Shown piece by piece: positions 55,774-64,000 of a stretch of DNA of 64,000 nucleotides. Positions within the stretch are counted from its first letter, which is position 1; the number at the start of each line of letters is the position of its first letter. The position numbers and the translations under genes were made by a program. The notes beneath the pieces were generated by a model. The model saw only the letters and a program-made list of their open reading frames with translations, ran no database searches and was not told the origin of the DNA. The stretch is taken from positions 806,001 through 870,000 of the forward strand of contig ALYF01000003.1 of the NCBI GenBank assembly GCA_000293845.2, read 5' to 3'. The DNA comes from an alpha proteobacterium IMCC14465 (GTDB lineage: Bacteria; Pseudomonadota; Alphaproteobacteria; RS24).

Positions 55774-56913
55774 TTACTCGGCTGCAGTTTGGCCGGTAAA
55801 ATCAAAAATCGGCCCGTCATCGCCATTAATGGCCATGAGATATTTGATACCTTCTTCGGCAATCTCGTCACCAACCATATGCGCGCCTTCTGCTTCCAAT
55901 TCAGAAAAATCAACAAAAGGGGCATATTTTGATGCTGTCCGGTCAGTAATAATGCCAGCATTGAACAAGGTTTTTACCAACACACGGAAAATATTGTCAT
56001 TATCTTCAAGACGTCGTCTGATTTCATCATTGGTCAATGCATCCAGAAATCTCTCTTGCACCATTTTCCAGTCGAGACCCAGCGATTCGTAGATAGGCTT
56101 CTTTTGCTCCGGGCTGGAGAGATTATAGAGCAGGACATGGAAAACATCCCATGACCAGTCTTCAATCTTGTCTCTTTCATCCGGTGAGATATTCGGAATG
56201 GTTCTATCAGCCCATATTTTTCCAAATTTATGGTGAAACGCCTCATCCGTCATGACGAGTTGCATCAGTTTTGTCAGAACCGGATCACAGCCCTGACGAT
56301 AAAAGGTAGCAAAAGCCCCCATGGCAAGGCCTTCAACAAGCATTTGCATGCCAACCAGTTTTTTCCATACGATTTTGGAGTTTACAAGCTCATTCAATAG
56401 GTTACCCAGCGCCGGGCCGACAACCATTGGCTGTCCCCAACGGGCATGGATATATTTTGAAAAGCCCGCGACATGTCTCGCTTCTTCGCGTGTTTGATTG
56501 GCCGCATATTCCTGCGCGCCGGGGTCTTTAAGAATGTGGCAAAGGCTTGAGGAAAGGTTCAGCGCGCCCTGTTCGCCGTGAAGGATTGACGACAGCGCCC
56601 AGTGCACATTCATATTTACCAGCCTGACTTTATCCTTTTCATTGAGTAAATCACCAATGACCCTGAGATCAACATCCTGACACGGGTTTATCATGTAATC
56701 ATTCGCAACATCGAAGGGTAAGGAAAAATCAATATATTTGGTATCCATCGGGTCCCAGAAATGATTATGCGTCGCCGCGATAATTTTATCGAAAGCTGTC
56801 GTGCGGTCATTATATCGCTCAACTTCAAGCATGGCGTTAAAGTCAGACGGGTCGACAGATTGATAGGCAGGGTCGGCAGTGATTTCCGAGTCGTCGAGAT
56901 TATGATTTTCCAT
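55774..56913 (-). CDS. ferritin-like diiron protein, probable oxygenase or oxidase
   Basis: From ATG 56913, six bases after GAGGAG, the protein has 379 residues. A helical core holds a complete diiron ligand set in order: Glu114 (LHGEQGAL), Glu144-x2-His147 (REEARHVAG), Glu194 (LVEGLAMG) and Glu224-x2-His227 (TDEAFHHKF). That is the ribonucleotide-reductase-R2/ferritin-like pattern also used by aromatic N-oxygenases and monooxygenases. The radical-site tyrosine of R2 is not evident. The substrate is unknown. It lies upstream of the acyl-CoA dehydrogenase pair on the same strand, so it may oxidise a related substrate. Confidence 0.75.
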   Translation of the reverse strand: MENHNLDDSEITADPAYQSVDPSDFNAMLEVERYNDRTTAFDKIIAATHNHFWDPMDTKYIDFSLPFDVANDYMINPCQDVDLRVIGDLLNEKDKVRLVNMNVHWALSSILHGEQGALNLSSSLCHILKDPGAQEYAANQTREEARHVAGFSKYIHARWGQPMVVGPALGNLLNELVNSKIVWKKLVGMQMLVEGLAMGAFATFYRQGCDPVLTKLMQLVMTDEAFHHKFGKIWADRTIPNISPDERDKIEDWSWDVFHVLLYNLSSPEQKKPIYESLGLDWKMVQERFLDALTNDEIRRRLEDNDNIFRVLVKTLFNAGIITDRTASKYAPFVDFSELEAEGAHMVGDEIAEEGIKYLMAINGDDGPIFDFTGQTAAE

Positions 56914-57094
56914 ATCATGCTCCTCTATTTTTTTCAGGTTAACGCTTTGGGGTGAACCAGTGCAAGCTAAAAGTGACGCCTGCGTCATTTTTGTTTTTTG
57001 ATGTTGTTATTTGATAGTGATTGGTCTTTAAAACGATAGCATGTAGGGTGCGAAAAAGTATAACAGGTTATATTTAAAGCGGGCTTAGTTAAGA

Positions 57095-58033
57095 ATGTTT
57101 GAAGCGATATTATTGGTGCTTGGCGGGTTTATCCTCCTCGGTGGTGGTGGCGAGGGGCTGGTTTCGGGTGCGGTTTCGCTGGCGGATAGGCTCAAAATCC
57201 CACCCTTGATAATCGGCCTCACAATCATCGCCTTTGGTACGTCGGCACCTGAATTAATGGTCTCAATACAAGCCGCATTTCAGGGGCAGCCAGATATTGC
57301 CATTGGTAACATTATCGGCAGTAATATTTCCAATATGTTGCTGGTGCTGGGGGTCTCTGCACTGATTCAACCAATTATCGTGCAGGGCAAAGAGTTGACC
57401 CGCGATGGTGTCTTTATGATGCTGGTGACTTTGGGCTTTTGTTTTATTGCCTTTTACGGCGATATTACCCGCCCGATTGCGGCAGGCATGGTTGGGTTGA
57501 TTGTGCTTTACACAGTCTATCTTTACCGGCAAGGCGACGATGATCATGTTGAGCAGGAAGTGACAGAAAACCTGCTGGCGGGCGCCAGCATTATGACATC
57601 TTTAGTGTTTGTGGTGCTTGGAACAGCAGCGGTCGTCTGGGGCGCGGATTTACTCGTTAAAGGCGCTGTTATTCTCGCTATGGAATTTGGTGTATCTGAG
57701 GGGGTTATTGGCCTGACGGTTGTGGCGATTGGCACATCACTGCCCGAATTGGTGATTTCCATTCTTGCGGCATGGCGGGGTCAGGCGGCGCTGGCAGTCG
57801 GTAATATTGTGGGCAGCAATATTTATAATATTCTCTTGATTTTGGGTTTGACGGGGCTGGTACATCCGATAGAGATTGCCGCAGATTTTCTGACAATGGA
57901 TATATGGGTGCTCCTTGGGGTTTCAGGCGTTACCATTTATCTTCTGAGCTATCAGCAGGGCATTTCACGCCTGTTTGGCGGATTGTTTCTCGCCAGTTAT
58001 ATAATATATATAGCTCTTCTTTTTGGAGCTTAA
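57095..58033 (+). CDS. calcium/sodium antiporter (YrbG/CaxA-like)
   Basis: This 312-residue membrane protein has ten or so helices in two inverted halves. Each half carries the exchanger motif: GLTIIAFGTSAPELMVSI with GNIIGSNISNMLL in the first, and GLTVVAIGTSLPELVISI with GNIVGSNIYNILL in the second. These acidic motifs bind Ca2+ and Na+ in the CaCA family. It probably exports Ca2+ with Na+ influx, which fits a marine cell. It heads a rightward run that continues with a GNAT protein ten bases on. Confidence 0.93.
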   Translation: MFEAILLVLGGFILLGGGGEGLVSGAVSLADRLKIPPLIIGLTIIAFGTSAPELMVSIQAAFQGQPDIAIGNIIGSNISNMLLVLGVSALIQPIIVQGKELTRDGVFMMLVTLGFCFIAFYGDITRPIAAGMVGLIVLYTVYLYRQGDDDHVEQEVTENLLAGASIMTSLVFVVLGTAAVVWGADLLVKGAVILAMEFGVSEGVIGLTVVAIGTSLPELVISILAAWRGQAALAVGNIVGSNIYNILLILGLTGLVHPIEIAADFLTMDIWVLLGVSGVTIYLLSYQQGISRLFGGLFLASYIIYIALLFGA

Positions 58034-58042
58034 GGCGTCTTC

Positions 58043-58531
58043 ATGGCTTTTGACATAAAACAAACCCCATCCGATTTGGAAGATGAGAAATCTGCCCTGA
58101 CCGCTAAAGTTTTAGGGCCGGGACGGTTTGTGCGCATGGCCGAAAGGTTGCGGGAAAATAATCATCAAATAACCGAGCTAAACTTTTGTGCGATTTCGGA
58201 AGAAGGCATGATTGGCGGCATTTCATACTGGCCAATACAAATCGGTGCGACCTCTGCGCTGTTACTCGGACCGCTGGTTGTGAGTCCAGCTTGGCAGGGT
58301 AAGGGTGTTGGGCGCGGTTTGATTGCGACCTCGCTCGCCGCGGCTGAAAAGCTGGGTCATGAATTGGTTTTGTTGGTTGGGGACTTATCTTATTATAGCG
58401 CATCCGGTTTTATCACGGCGCCTGAGGGCTTGATATGTCCGGTGCCGGTAGATGAACGCCGATTGTTGGTCTATGAGATGAAGCCCGGGCTGGCGGCGCA
58501 ACTCTCCGGTAAGGTTCGAGCCGCGCGCTAA
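58043..58531 (+). CDS. GNAT-family N-acetyltransferase
   Basis: This 162-residue protein shows the acetyl-CoA-binding segment LGPLVVSPAWQGKGVGRGLIATSLAAAEKLGHELVLLVGD, whose QGKGVGRGL is motif A of the family. A YYSASGFITAPE segment follows. The group is often called YhbS-like. The acetyl acceptor is unknown. It follows the Ca/Na antiporter closely. Confidence 0.88.
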   Translation: MAFDIKQTPSDLEDEKSALTAKVLGPGRFVRMAERLRENNHQITELNFCAISEEGMIGGISYWPIQIGATSALLLGPLVVSPAWQGKGVGRGLIATSLAAAEKLGHELVLLVGDLSYYSASGFITAPEGLICPVPVDERRLLVYEMKPGLAAQLSGKVRAAR

Positions 58532-58605
58532 GCTTTGCGCTTAAAGGCTTTTCACTCAGGGGGTTAGCGCTAACAAGTTTTAAAATTGCTGGTATAGTAA
58601 GGCAT

Positions 58606-59199
58606 ATGACCGAAAACAGTCTTCAAAATGTGATTAAAGGTGCTGAAAAAGCCAGCAATAGCGCAGGTGCTGAGAGCTTACCGCCTGTCGATGACTGGAA
58701 TCCGCCCTATTGCGGGGATATTGGCATGCGGATCACGCGTGACGGGACATGGTTTTATGGCGACTCGGCTATTGGACGCGAAAAACTCGTCCGGCTGTTT
58801 TCAACAATTCTGAGGCGCGATGAAGATGAATGCTATTACCTCGTCACGCCGGTAGAAAAAATTCTCGTCACAGTCGAAGATGCGCCCTTTATCGCCACTC
58901 AAATGGATGTCACAGGCGATGGGGAAACTCAAAAAATCACCTTTATCACCAATGTCGGAGATGTTTGCGCCGCTGGACAGGATTTGCCGATTTATTTTGA
59001 ATTTGAAGGCGAACAACCCAGCCCTTATGTGCATGTGCGTGGCAGACTGCGCGCGAAAATAGCGCGTCCGGTTTTTTATCGCCTTGTTGACCTCGCTGTG
59101 ACCCATCAACAAGATGGTGTGGATTATTTAGGGGTCTGGAGTGACGGGGTATTTTTTAGCCTGTCCCGCGTTGATAAATTAGGACCTGATTATGGCTGA
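58606..59199 (+). CDS. DUF1285 family protein
   Basis: This 197-residue soluble protein contains the family pattern PPVDDWNPPYCGDIGMRITRDGTWFYGDSAIGREKLVRLFSTIL (in parts) and YYLVTPVEKILVTVEDAPF. DUF1285 has a two-domain beta-rich fold of unknown function and is common in Alphaproteobacteria in front of a Nudix and a CCA-enzyme gene, as here. It overlaps the Nudix gene by eight bases, indicating coupled translation. Confidence 0.85.
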   Translation: MTENSLQNVIKGAEKASNSAGAESLPPVDDWNPPYCGDIGMRITRDGTWFYGDSAIGREKLVRLFSTILRRDEDECYYLVTPVEKILVTVEDAPFIATQMDVTGDGETQKITFITNVGDVCAAGQDLPIYFEFEGEQPSPYVHVRGRLRAKIARPVFYRLVDLAVTHQQDGVDYLGVWSDGVFFSLSRVDKLGPDYG

Positions 59200-59830
59200 G
59201 TTTGAGTACAGGCAAAAAATAGCCAAAGCTGTTTCGCCTGAGTTACCGCCTGAGCAAGTGCTTTATGAAGGGCGCGGTCAAAGCGGAGATTTTCAGCTTA
59301 ATCCGGTTTTGCGAGACTTACATAAAAACCGTGACCTGCCTTTGGCAACGGTTCTTATCGGTGTGGTGGAATATGAAGAAGCGCCGCGCGTTATTCTGAC
59401 CCGCCGCTCGGAAAAACTTAAAAAACATTCAGGGCAGGTCGCTTTCCCAGGCGGCAAGGTGGATGAGACAGACCCGTCACCTTTGGATGCCGTGTTGCGT
59501 GAAACAGAAGAAGAGATTGGGCTAACCGCCGGCTATATTGATATTGCCGGTTATTTGGAGACTTTTGAAACCGGGTCGGGATTTATGGTGCTTCCTGTGG
59601 TAGCCTATGTGCGTCCCGGCTTTGAATTAAAAATAAATGCAGAAGAAGTCGCCGATGTTTTTGAAGTGCCTCTTAATTTTTTGATGAACCGGGAGAACCA
59701 TCACATCAAGCAGGATGTCTGGAACGGTCAGTTGCGGTCCTATTACTCGATGTCACATGGGCAGCATCATATTTGGGGTGTTACGGCGGGTATTCTGAGA
59801 AATTTAAGCGAAAGAGCTTTTGATGATTAG
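59192..59830 (+). CDS. Nudix hydrolase, CoA pyrophosphatase-like
   Basis: This 212-residue protein carries the Nudix box GGKVDETDPSPLDAVLRETEEEIGL (in parts: GGKVDE, RETEEEIG) preceded by KKHSGQVAFPG, the hallmark of the CoA-diphosphatase (NudL/PCD1) group. It would cleave CoA or other nucleoside diphosphate derivatives using Mg2+. It sits in a tight run, overlapping DUF1285 upstream and the small membrane protein downstream. Confidence 0.9.
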   Translation: MAEFEYRQKIAKAVSPELPPEQVLYEGRGQSGDFQLNPVLRDLHKNRDLPLATVLIGVVEYEEAPRVILTRRSEKLKKHSGQVAFPGGKVDETDPSPLDAVLRETEEEIGLTAGYIDIAGYLETFETGSGFMVLPVVAYVRPGFELKINAEEVADVFEVPLNFLMNRENHHIKQDVWNGQLRSYYSMSHGQHHIWGVTAGILRNLSERAFDD

Positions 59831-60182
59831 ACTTATATTGTTCAACCTGTTTCTGTTCAGCCTGCCATTTATCATGCTGGCATTATGGTTGTGGTGGTTT
59901 AAACGCACCCGCCCTGATCAAGCGGAAATAAAAATTTGGGCCTATGCGTCACTTGCCGGTTTTGCCTGCATGCTGGCGGGGTTGTTGTATTTCAGATCCG
60001 TTTCTGATGCGCCGACGGGAAGTGTTTATGTGCCGGCCAGTGTGGAAAACGGTCAATTGGTCCCGGGGCATTTTGAAAAACAAGATGCGCCAAAAAAAGC
60101 AGACGAAGAATTAGACGAAGAAATAGGTGAAGAAACAGGGGAACAATCAGAACGTCAAGCTGAGCAAGGGGTTACCCCCTAA
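59823..60182 (+). CDS. small two-helix membrane protein (DUF6111-like)
   Basis: ATG 59823 overlaps the Nudix stop. The ~119-residue product has two membrane helices (LILFNLFLFSLPFIMLALWLWW and IWAYASLAGFACMLAGLLYF), the segment YVPASVENGQLVPGHFE and an acidic low-complexity tail. The position between Nudix and CCA genes and the VPA...G.L.PG motif match a family common in Alphaproteobacteria (DUF6111-like). Function is unknown. Confidence 0.72.
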   Translation: MIRLILFNLFLFSLPFIMLALWLWWFKRTRPDQAEIKIWAYASLAGFACMLAGLLYFRSVSDAPTGSVYVPASVENGQLVPGHFEKQDAPKKADEELDEEIGEETGEQSERQAEQGVTP

Positions 60183-61501
60183 TGTCGACGCCGACCCCTC
60201 CTAATCTTTCTCATGACCTCTCTCCTAGCCTATCTCCTAGCCTCTCTGGGGCCTCATGGCTGAAAGAGCCTGATACGCAGAAAATTATGCAAACTCTCGG
60301 GCAGGATGCGGTCAGAGTGGTCGGTGGTTGTGTGCGTGATGCCTTGCGCGGTTTAGACGTCACAGATATTGATATGGCGACAACGCATCCGCCTGAAGAC
60401 GTGCGCGACAAGCTCACTGCGGCGGGTTTCAAGGTTATTCCAACTGGTATCGCGCATGGCACGGTGACTGTGGTGGCCTCAGAACGTCATTATGAAATCA
60501 CGACATTGCGCGAGGATATAGAAACAGACGGACGCCACGCAAAAGTGCGCTTTGGGCAGGATTGGCAGGCCGATGCCGAGCGACGGGATTTTACGGTTAA
60601 CGCCCTATATGCTGATTGCGACGGCACAGTCTTTGACCCGTTGGCGGCATGCGGGACGAGTGGTCTGGCTGACCTCGAAGAGCAAGTTGTGAGATTTATC
60701 GGTAATCCAGATACGCGTATTGCTGAGGATTATTTGCGCGTTTTGCGTTTTTTCAGATTTTCAGCGCATCTCCAATCCGATGCGCCTGATGATGCCTCGC
60801 TTAAAGCCTGCGCGCGCGCGGCGACGCAAAAAGAGGGATTGTTGGCGCTTTCAGGCGAAAGACTGGCGCAGGAAATTTTTAAACTCCTCGCGCATCCTAA
60901 CGCGCCGCAGGCCCTAGAGCTGATGCAACAGGCGGGGCTATTGCCTTTTATTTTCCCGTTCATGCCAGCCATGGATGTTCAAAATAACCGTCTCGCCAGC
61001 TTGATAGATATTCAGGCAACGCAGTTTTTTGAGGCTGATACACTGCTTCGACTGGCGGCATTATGCCCTGATAATAAAGCTGTGGTTAACCAGCTATCTG
61101 AAAAACTTCGCTTGTCCAAAAAGCAGACACAACGTCTGACGGGGGCGCTTGATGCGTCCCATCAGCCGGTTTGTTATATGTCCGCCCGTGACATGCGGCG
61201 CATGCTTTATGTTTTGGGGCGCGAGGCGTTTATTGACCGGTGTTTTCTGATATGGGCGATGGATGAGAAAACCAATAATGCCGTGCAATGGCGGGCGCTG
61301 ATTGCCATGGCGACCAGTTGGGCAAAGCCAGACTTTCCGCTGACTGGGGCGATGATGAAAACGGCTGGTGTCCCGGAAGGGCCGGAAATGGGGCGGGTTT
61401 CAGCCGAAGTTGAGCGTTGGTGGATAGACAGCGATTTCACTGATGACATGTTTTCGATTATCGAAAGGCTGAAAGCGGTGGTTCAGGCGACTATTTTATA
61501 A
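60182..61501 (+). CDS. cca: CCA tRNA nucleotidyltransferase / poly(A) polymerase family
   Basis: This 439-residue enzyme adds or repairs the tRNA 3' CCA end. The nucleotidyltransferase head has RVVGGCVRDALRG and the catalytic DIDMATTH. RRDFTVNALYADCDGTVFDPL and RIAEDYLRVLRFFRFSA follow, then helical neck/body. The N-terminus is odd: a 12-bp DNA repeat (60209-60256) encodes SHDL-SPSL-SPSL-SGAS before the conserved part, adding about 20 residues of low complexity. The start overlaps the previous stop by one base. Confidence 0.92.
   Translation: MSTPTPPNLSHDLSPSLSPSLSGASWLKEPDTQKIMQTLGQDAVRVVGGCVRDALRGLDVTDIDMATTHPPEDVRDKLTAAGFKVIPTGIAHGTVTVVASERHYEITTLREDIETDGRHAKVRFGQDWQADAERRDFTVNALYADCDGTVFDPLAACGTSGLADLEEQVVRFIGNPDTRIAEDYLRVLRFFRFSAHLQSDAPDDASLKACARAATQKEGLLALSGERLAQEIFKLLAHPNAPQALELMQQAGLLPFIFPFMPAMDVQNNRLASLIDIQATQFFEADTLLRLAALCPDNKAVVNQLSEKLRLSKKQTQRLTGALDASHQPVCYMSARDMRRMLYVLGREAFIDRCFLIWAMDEKTNNAVQWRALIAMATSWAKPDFPLTGAMMKTAGVPEGPEMGRVSAEVERWWIDSDFTDDMFSIIERLKAVVQATIL
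60209..60256 (+). repeat. 12-bp coding tandem repeat at the cca N-terminus
   Basis: Four 12-bp units (TCTCATGACCTC, TCTCCTAGCCTA, TCTCCTAGCCTC, TCTGGGGCCTCA) follow in frame and encode a four-residue Ser/Pro/Leu repeat. The middle two differ by one base. Confidence 0.75.
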
Positions 61502-61517
61502 AAATTCTGATTTGGTG

Positions 61518-62381
61518 TTAAGGCCAGCGGACTTCCGGCGGCATGGATGATAGAATGCTGTCTACATTCCCGCCGGTTTTGAGGCCGAAAGTCGTGCCAC
61601 GATCATAGAGCAGATTAAACTCAACATAACGCCCGCGTTGCACAAGTTGCGCCTCGCGATCCGCATCATTATAAGCTGTGTCTTTACGCCGTGAGATAAT
61701 GTCAGGGTAAACATTTAAAAATGCCCGACCGACATCTTGCGTGAAAGCAAAGTCCTTATCCCAGTCGCCGGTATTTAGATGGTCGTAAAATATGCCGCCC
61801 GTCCCGCGTGTTTCATTGCGATGGGGCAAGAAAAAATAAGCGTCGCATTTTTCCTTAAAGTCCGCGTAGTAAGCGGCATCATGCGCGTCGCAGGCGGCTT
61901 TATAGGCGTGATGAAAGTCTTGTGTGTCGGGATGGTCGGCATGGCGTTGCGCTTGTAACATCGGCGTTAAATCGCCGCCGCCGCCAAACCAGCCTTTGGT
62001 CGTGACAACCATGCGTGTGTTCATATGAGCCGTGGGGGCATGCGGGTTGCGTGGATGCGCGATGACGGAAATGCCGGATGCCCAAAAGCGCGGGTCTTCA
62101 GATGCGCCCTCAATTTGACCACGGAATTGCTCGGAAAACTCGCCATAAACCATGGAAATATGCACACCGGCTTTTTCAAATACCGTGCCGTGCAGCATGG
62201 ACATTTCACCCCCGCCAAGGTCTTGCGAACCGTCGCCGCGCTGCCAGATAGTGCGTTCAAACTGCGTCCCGTCTGGCTCAAGTGATTCCATAGCAGCGCA
62301 TAAATTGTCGCGTAATTCCCGAAACCACGACGTGGCGCGTTGTTTTTGGTCGGTCCAGTCGGTTTCGGGGGCTGAGGTCAT
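61518..62381 (-). CDS. hemF: oxygen-dependent coproporphyrinogen III oxidase
   Basis: This ~287-residue enzyme makes protoporphyrinogen IX in aerobic heme synthesis. Conserved segments are [73 protein letters not shown] and [20 protein letters not shown] 62381 is chosen; a GTG at 62417 would add 12 residues. It is the third heme gene in the window. It converges on cca and is divergent from the cytochrome bc1 genes that use its product. Confidence 0.94.
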   Translation of the reverse strand: MTSAPETDWTDQKQRATSWFRELRDNLCAAMESLEPDGTQFERTIWQRGDGSQDLGGGEMSMLHGTVFEKAGVHISMVYGEFSEQFRGQIEGASEDPRFWASGISVIAHPRNPHAPTAHMNTRMVVTTKGWFGGGGDLTPMLQAQRHADHPDTQDFHHAYKAACDAHDAAYYADFKEKCDAYFFLPHRNETRGTGGIFYDHLNTGDWDKDFAFTQDVGRAFLNVYPDIISRRKDTAYNDADREAQLVQRGRYVEFNLLYDRGTTFGLKTGGNVDSILSSMPPEVRWP

Positions 62382-62544
62382 TTTCAAGGTTTCCAATAAG
62401 GCTTTAATCACAATCACTTAACATTTTATTTGTGTCAGAAGACAGAACGTAAATCTGCGTCACGGTGACACATTTTGTCAATGACGCGATAGGCGTAGTT
62501 TCCCCTTGTGCAGGATTGGCCTGCAGAATCGCTTGGAGGCGCGC

Positions 62545-63105
62545 GTGTCTGATACCAACACCACCGGAGACGGTACGACTGAAACCAAAACAGCATCTCA
62601 TGAAGGTGAACCTAATCGCCGTGCATTTTTGCATCTGACAACAGGTGCTTTTGCAGCGATTGGGGCGGCTAATATCGCTTGGCCTCTGATTGACCAGATG
62701 AACCCTGATGCGTCCATGCGGGCGCTGGCTTCTATTGAGGTTGATTTGGATGCGGTTGAAGTCGGTCAGAGCCTTACAATTACATGGCGCGGTAAGCCTG
62801 TTTTCATCCGCCGCCGGACGCAAGAAGAAATTCGCGATGCCGAGAATGTCAGTCTTGACGCACTTCCAGACCCTGAAGCCGATAACAGCCGTGCCGAAAA
62901 TCCTGAATGGCTAGTAATGGTCGGCGTTTGTACCCATTTGGGGTGTGTGCCTTTGGGGCAGGCCGGTGAGTTTAATGGCTGGTTCTGCCCGTGCCATGGT
63001 TCGCATTACGATACATCGGGGCGTATCCGTAAGGGCCCTGCGCCGAAAAACCTAGAAATTCCGCCTTATCAATTTGTCAGCGACAGCCGGATTAAAATCG
63101 GCTAA
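62545..63105 (+). CDS. petA: ubiquinol-cytochrome c reductase Rieske iron-sulfur subunit
   Basis: GTG 62545, five bases after TTGGAGG, gives a 186-residue protein; a TTG at 62506 is the alternative. It has a twin-arginine-like start ([23 protein letters not shown]) forming the membrane anchor, then the Rieske fold with CTHLGC (Cys129, His131, Cys134) and CPCHGS (Cys148, Cys150, His151) binding the 2Fe-2S cluster. It passes electrons from ubiquinol to cytochrome c1 in complex III. petB follows after 25 bases. Confidence 0.95.
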   Translation: MSDTNTTGDGTTETKTASHEGEPNRRAFLHLTTGAFAAIGAANIAWPLIDQMNPDASMRALASIEVDLDAVEVGQSLTITWRGKPVFIRRRTQEEIRDAENVSLDALPDPEADNSRAENPEWLVMVGVCTHLGCVPLGQAGEFNGWFCPCHGSHYDTSGRIRKGPAPKNLEIPPYQFVSDSRIKIG

Positions 63106-63130
63106 CGCCCTAACAATCGAGGATGATTAC

Positions 63131-64000
63131 ATGAGTGGTGAAAGCACCTATCAGCCAAGTAACGGATTTACCCAATGGATGGACACGCGTCTGCCGCTTT
63201 TGCGGCTCGCGCATGACAGCTTTGTTGACTATCCAACGCCGAAAAACCTGAATTACTGGTGGACATTTGGCGGTATTCTGACCTTCTGCCTTGTGACGCA
63301 AATCATCACAGGCATTATTTTGGCGATGCACTACACGCCGCATGTTGACCATGCCTTTAACTCGGTTGAACATATTATGCGGAATGTGAACCATGGCTGG
63401 CTCATTCGATATATTCACGCCAATGGCGCGTCCATGTTCTTCCTTGCCGTTTATATCCATATTTTCCGCGGCATGTATTACGGCTCCTATAAAGCCCCGC
63501 GTGAAGTGTTATGGATTCTCGGCGTTATCATTTATCTGCTGATGATGGCGGCTGCCTTTATGGGTTACGTTCTGCCATGGGGTCAGATGAGCCTCTGGGG
63601 TGCGACAGTTATTACGAACCTGTTTGGTGCGATTCCTCTCGTCGGCGACAGCATTGCGACATGGTTGTGGGGTGGCTTCTCCGTCGATAACCCGACGCTG
63701 AACCGCTTTTTCTCTTTGCACTATCTCATTCCATTCCTGATTTTCGGCGTTGTTATTCTGCATATTTGGGCGTTGCACGTTCCTGGAAATAATAATCCGG
63801 TTGGGATTTCCGTTAAGTCAGAGCAGGACACAGTCCCGTTTCACCCTTACTACACAGTGAAGGATGGGTTTGCACTGGTCGTGTTCATTATTTTGTTCAG
63901 CTATTTCGTGTTCTTCGCCCCAAATGTGCTGGGTCACGCTGATAACTACATTCCGGCGAACCCGCTAGTGACACCTGCGCATATTGTACCAGAATGGTAT
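63131..64000 (+). CDS. petB: cytochrome b of the bc1 complex, 5' part, runs off right edge
   Basis: ATG 63131 opens 290 codons that stay open to the window end (last residues VPEWY). The product is cytochrome b: [35 protein letters not shown] (first His pair for the b hemes), [20 protein letters not shown] with the Qo-site helix, [22 protein letters not shown] (second His pair), HPYYTVKD and the start of the Qo PEWY motif. About 120 to 130 C-terminal residues are expected beyond the edge. GAGGATGATTAC precedes the start. Confidence 0.96.
   Translation, partial: MSGESTYQPSNGFTQWMDTRLPLLRLAHDSFVDYPTPKNLNYWWTFGGILTFCLVTQIITGIILAMHYTPHVDHAFNSVEHIMRNVNHGWLIRYIHANGASMFFLAVYIHIFRGMYYGSYKAPREVLWILGVIIYLLMMAAAFMGYVLPWGQMSLWGATVITNLFGAIPLVGDSIATWLWGGFSVDNPTLNRFFSLHYLIPFLIFGVVILHIWALHVPGNNNPVGISVKSEQDTVPFHPYYTVKDGFALVVFIILFSYFVFFAPNVLGHADNYIPANPLVTPAHIVPEWY

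Overview
The window looks like chromosomal DNA of a marine, proteorhodopsin-bearing alphaproteobacterium, with a horizontally acquired metal-resistance island at its left end. The alphaproteobacterial reading rests on a C4-pathway hemA (5-aminolevulinate synthase), the hflK-hflC-DUF2065-degP and mreB-mreC-mreD-mrdA-rodA gene orders, and a petA-petB start at the right edge. A SAR116-like lineage would fit, but that is inference without phylogeny.

Left island (1 to about 11.8 kb). A P1B-type Cu(I) ATPase that has lost its N-terminus, a His-rich exported peptide and a complete czcCBA-type divalent-metal efflux operon are followed by the first ~20 codons of a czcD gene that breaks off. Next come a tyrosine integrase and a 64-nt 3' fragment of tRNA-Met(CAU), which is the expected scar of integration into a tRNA gene. 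The ~120 bp starting at the tRNA 3' end recur as a diverged direct repeat 1.9 kb further on. The two copies enclose a second cassette: transmembrane anchor protein, HupE/UreJ-type metal permease and a divergent CsoR/RcnR-type repressor with a visible G-tract operator.

Middle (12 to 31 kb). A SulP transporter, an RhlE-type helicase and a divergent PEP-carboxylase-like protein lead into a catabolic block: GMC oxidoreductase, a KstD-type flavoprotein, a TIM-barrel protein and IpdA/IpdB-type CoA-transferase-fold subunits. This block suggests steroid-ring degradation. Then come a ribbon-helix-helix mini-protein and a green-type proteorhodopsin divergent from two cyclic-nucleotide-binding-like proteins that lack DNA-binding domains. 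A zinc-flavoured set follows (His-rich peptide, ZnuD-like TonB receptor, beta-carbonic anhydrase), then Mrp.

Right (31 to 64 kb). This is housekeeping: HflKC and DegP-type proteolysis, serB/miaA with start codons overlapping head to head, ilvB-ilvN-ilvC, a LysR regulator and leuA, the Mre/Rod elongation operon, glutaredoxin, cold-shock protein, hemH-hemA, a two-subunit acyl-CoA dehydrogenase, a diiron protein, a Na/Ca exchanger, a Nudix/CCA-enzyme run, hemF, Rieske protein and the start of cytochrome b. The most unusual parts are non-coding. The leuA leader has a leucine-rich peptide ORF, an attenuator-like hairpin and three tandem 25-bp hairpin repeats. Short imperfect tandem repeats (13-25 bp, 2-4 copies) also sit just upstream of ilvB, ilvC, leuA and other genes. 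The lysR promoter predicts a leaderless mRNA with an inverted repeat overlapping the start codon.
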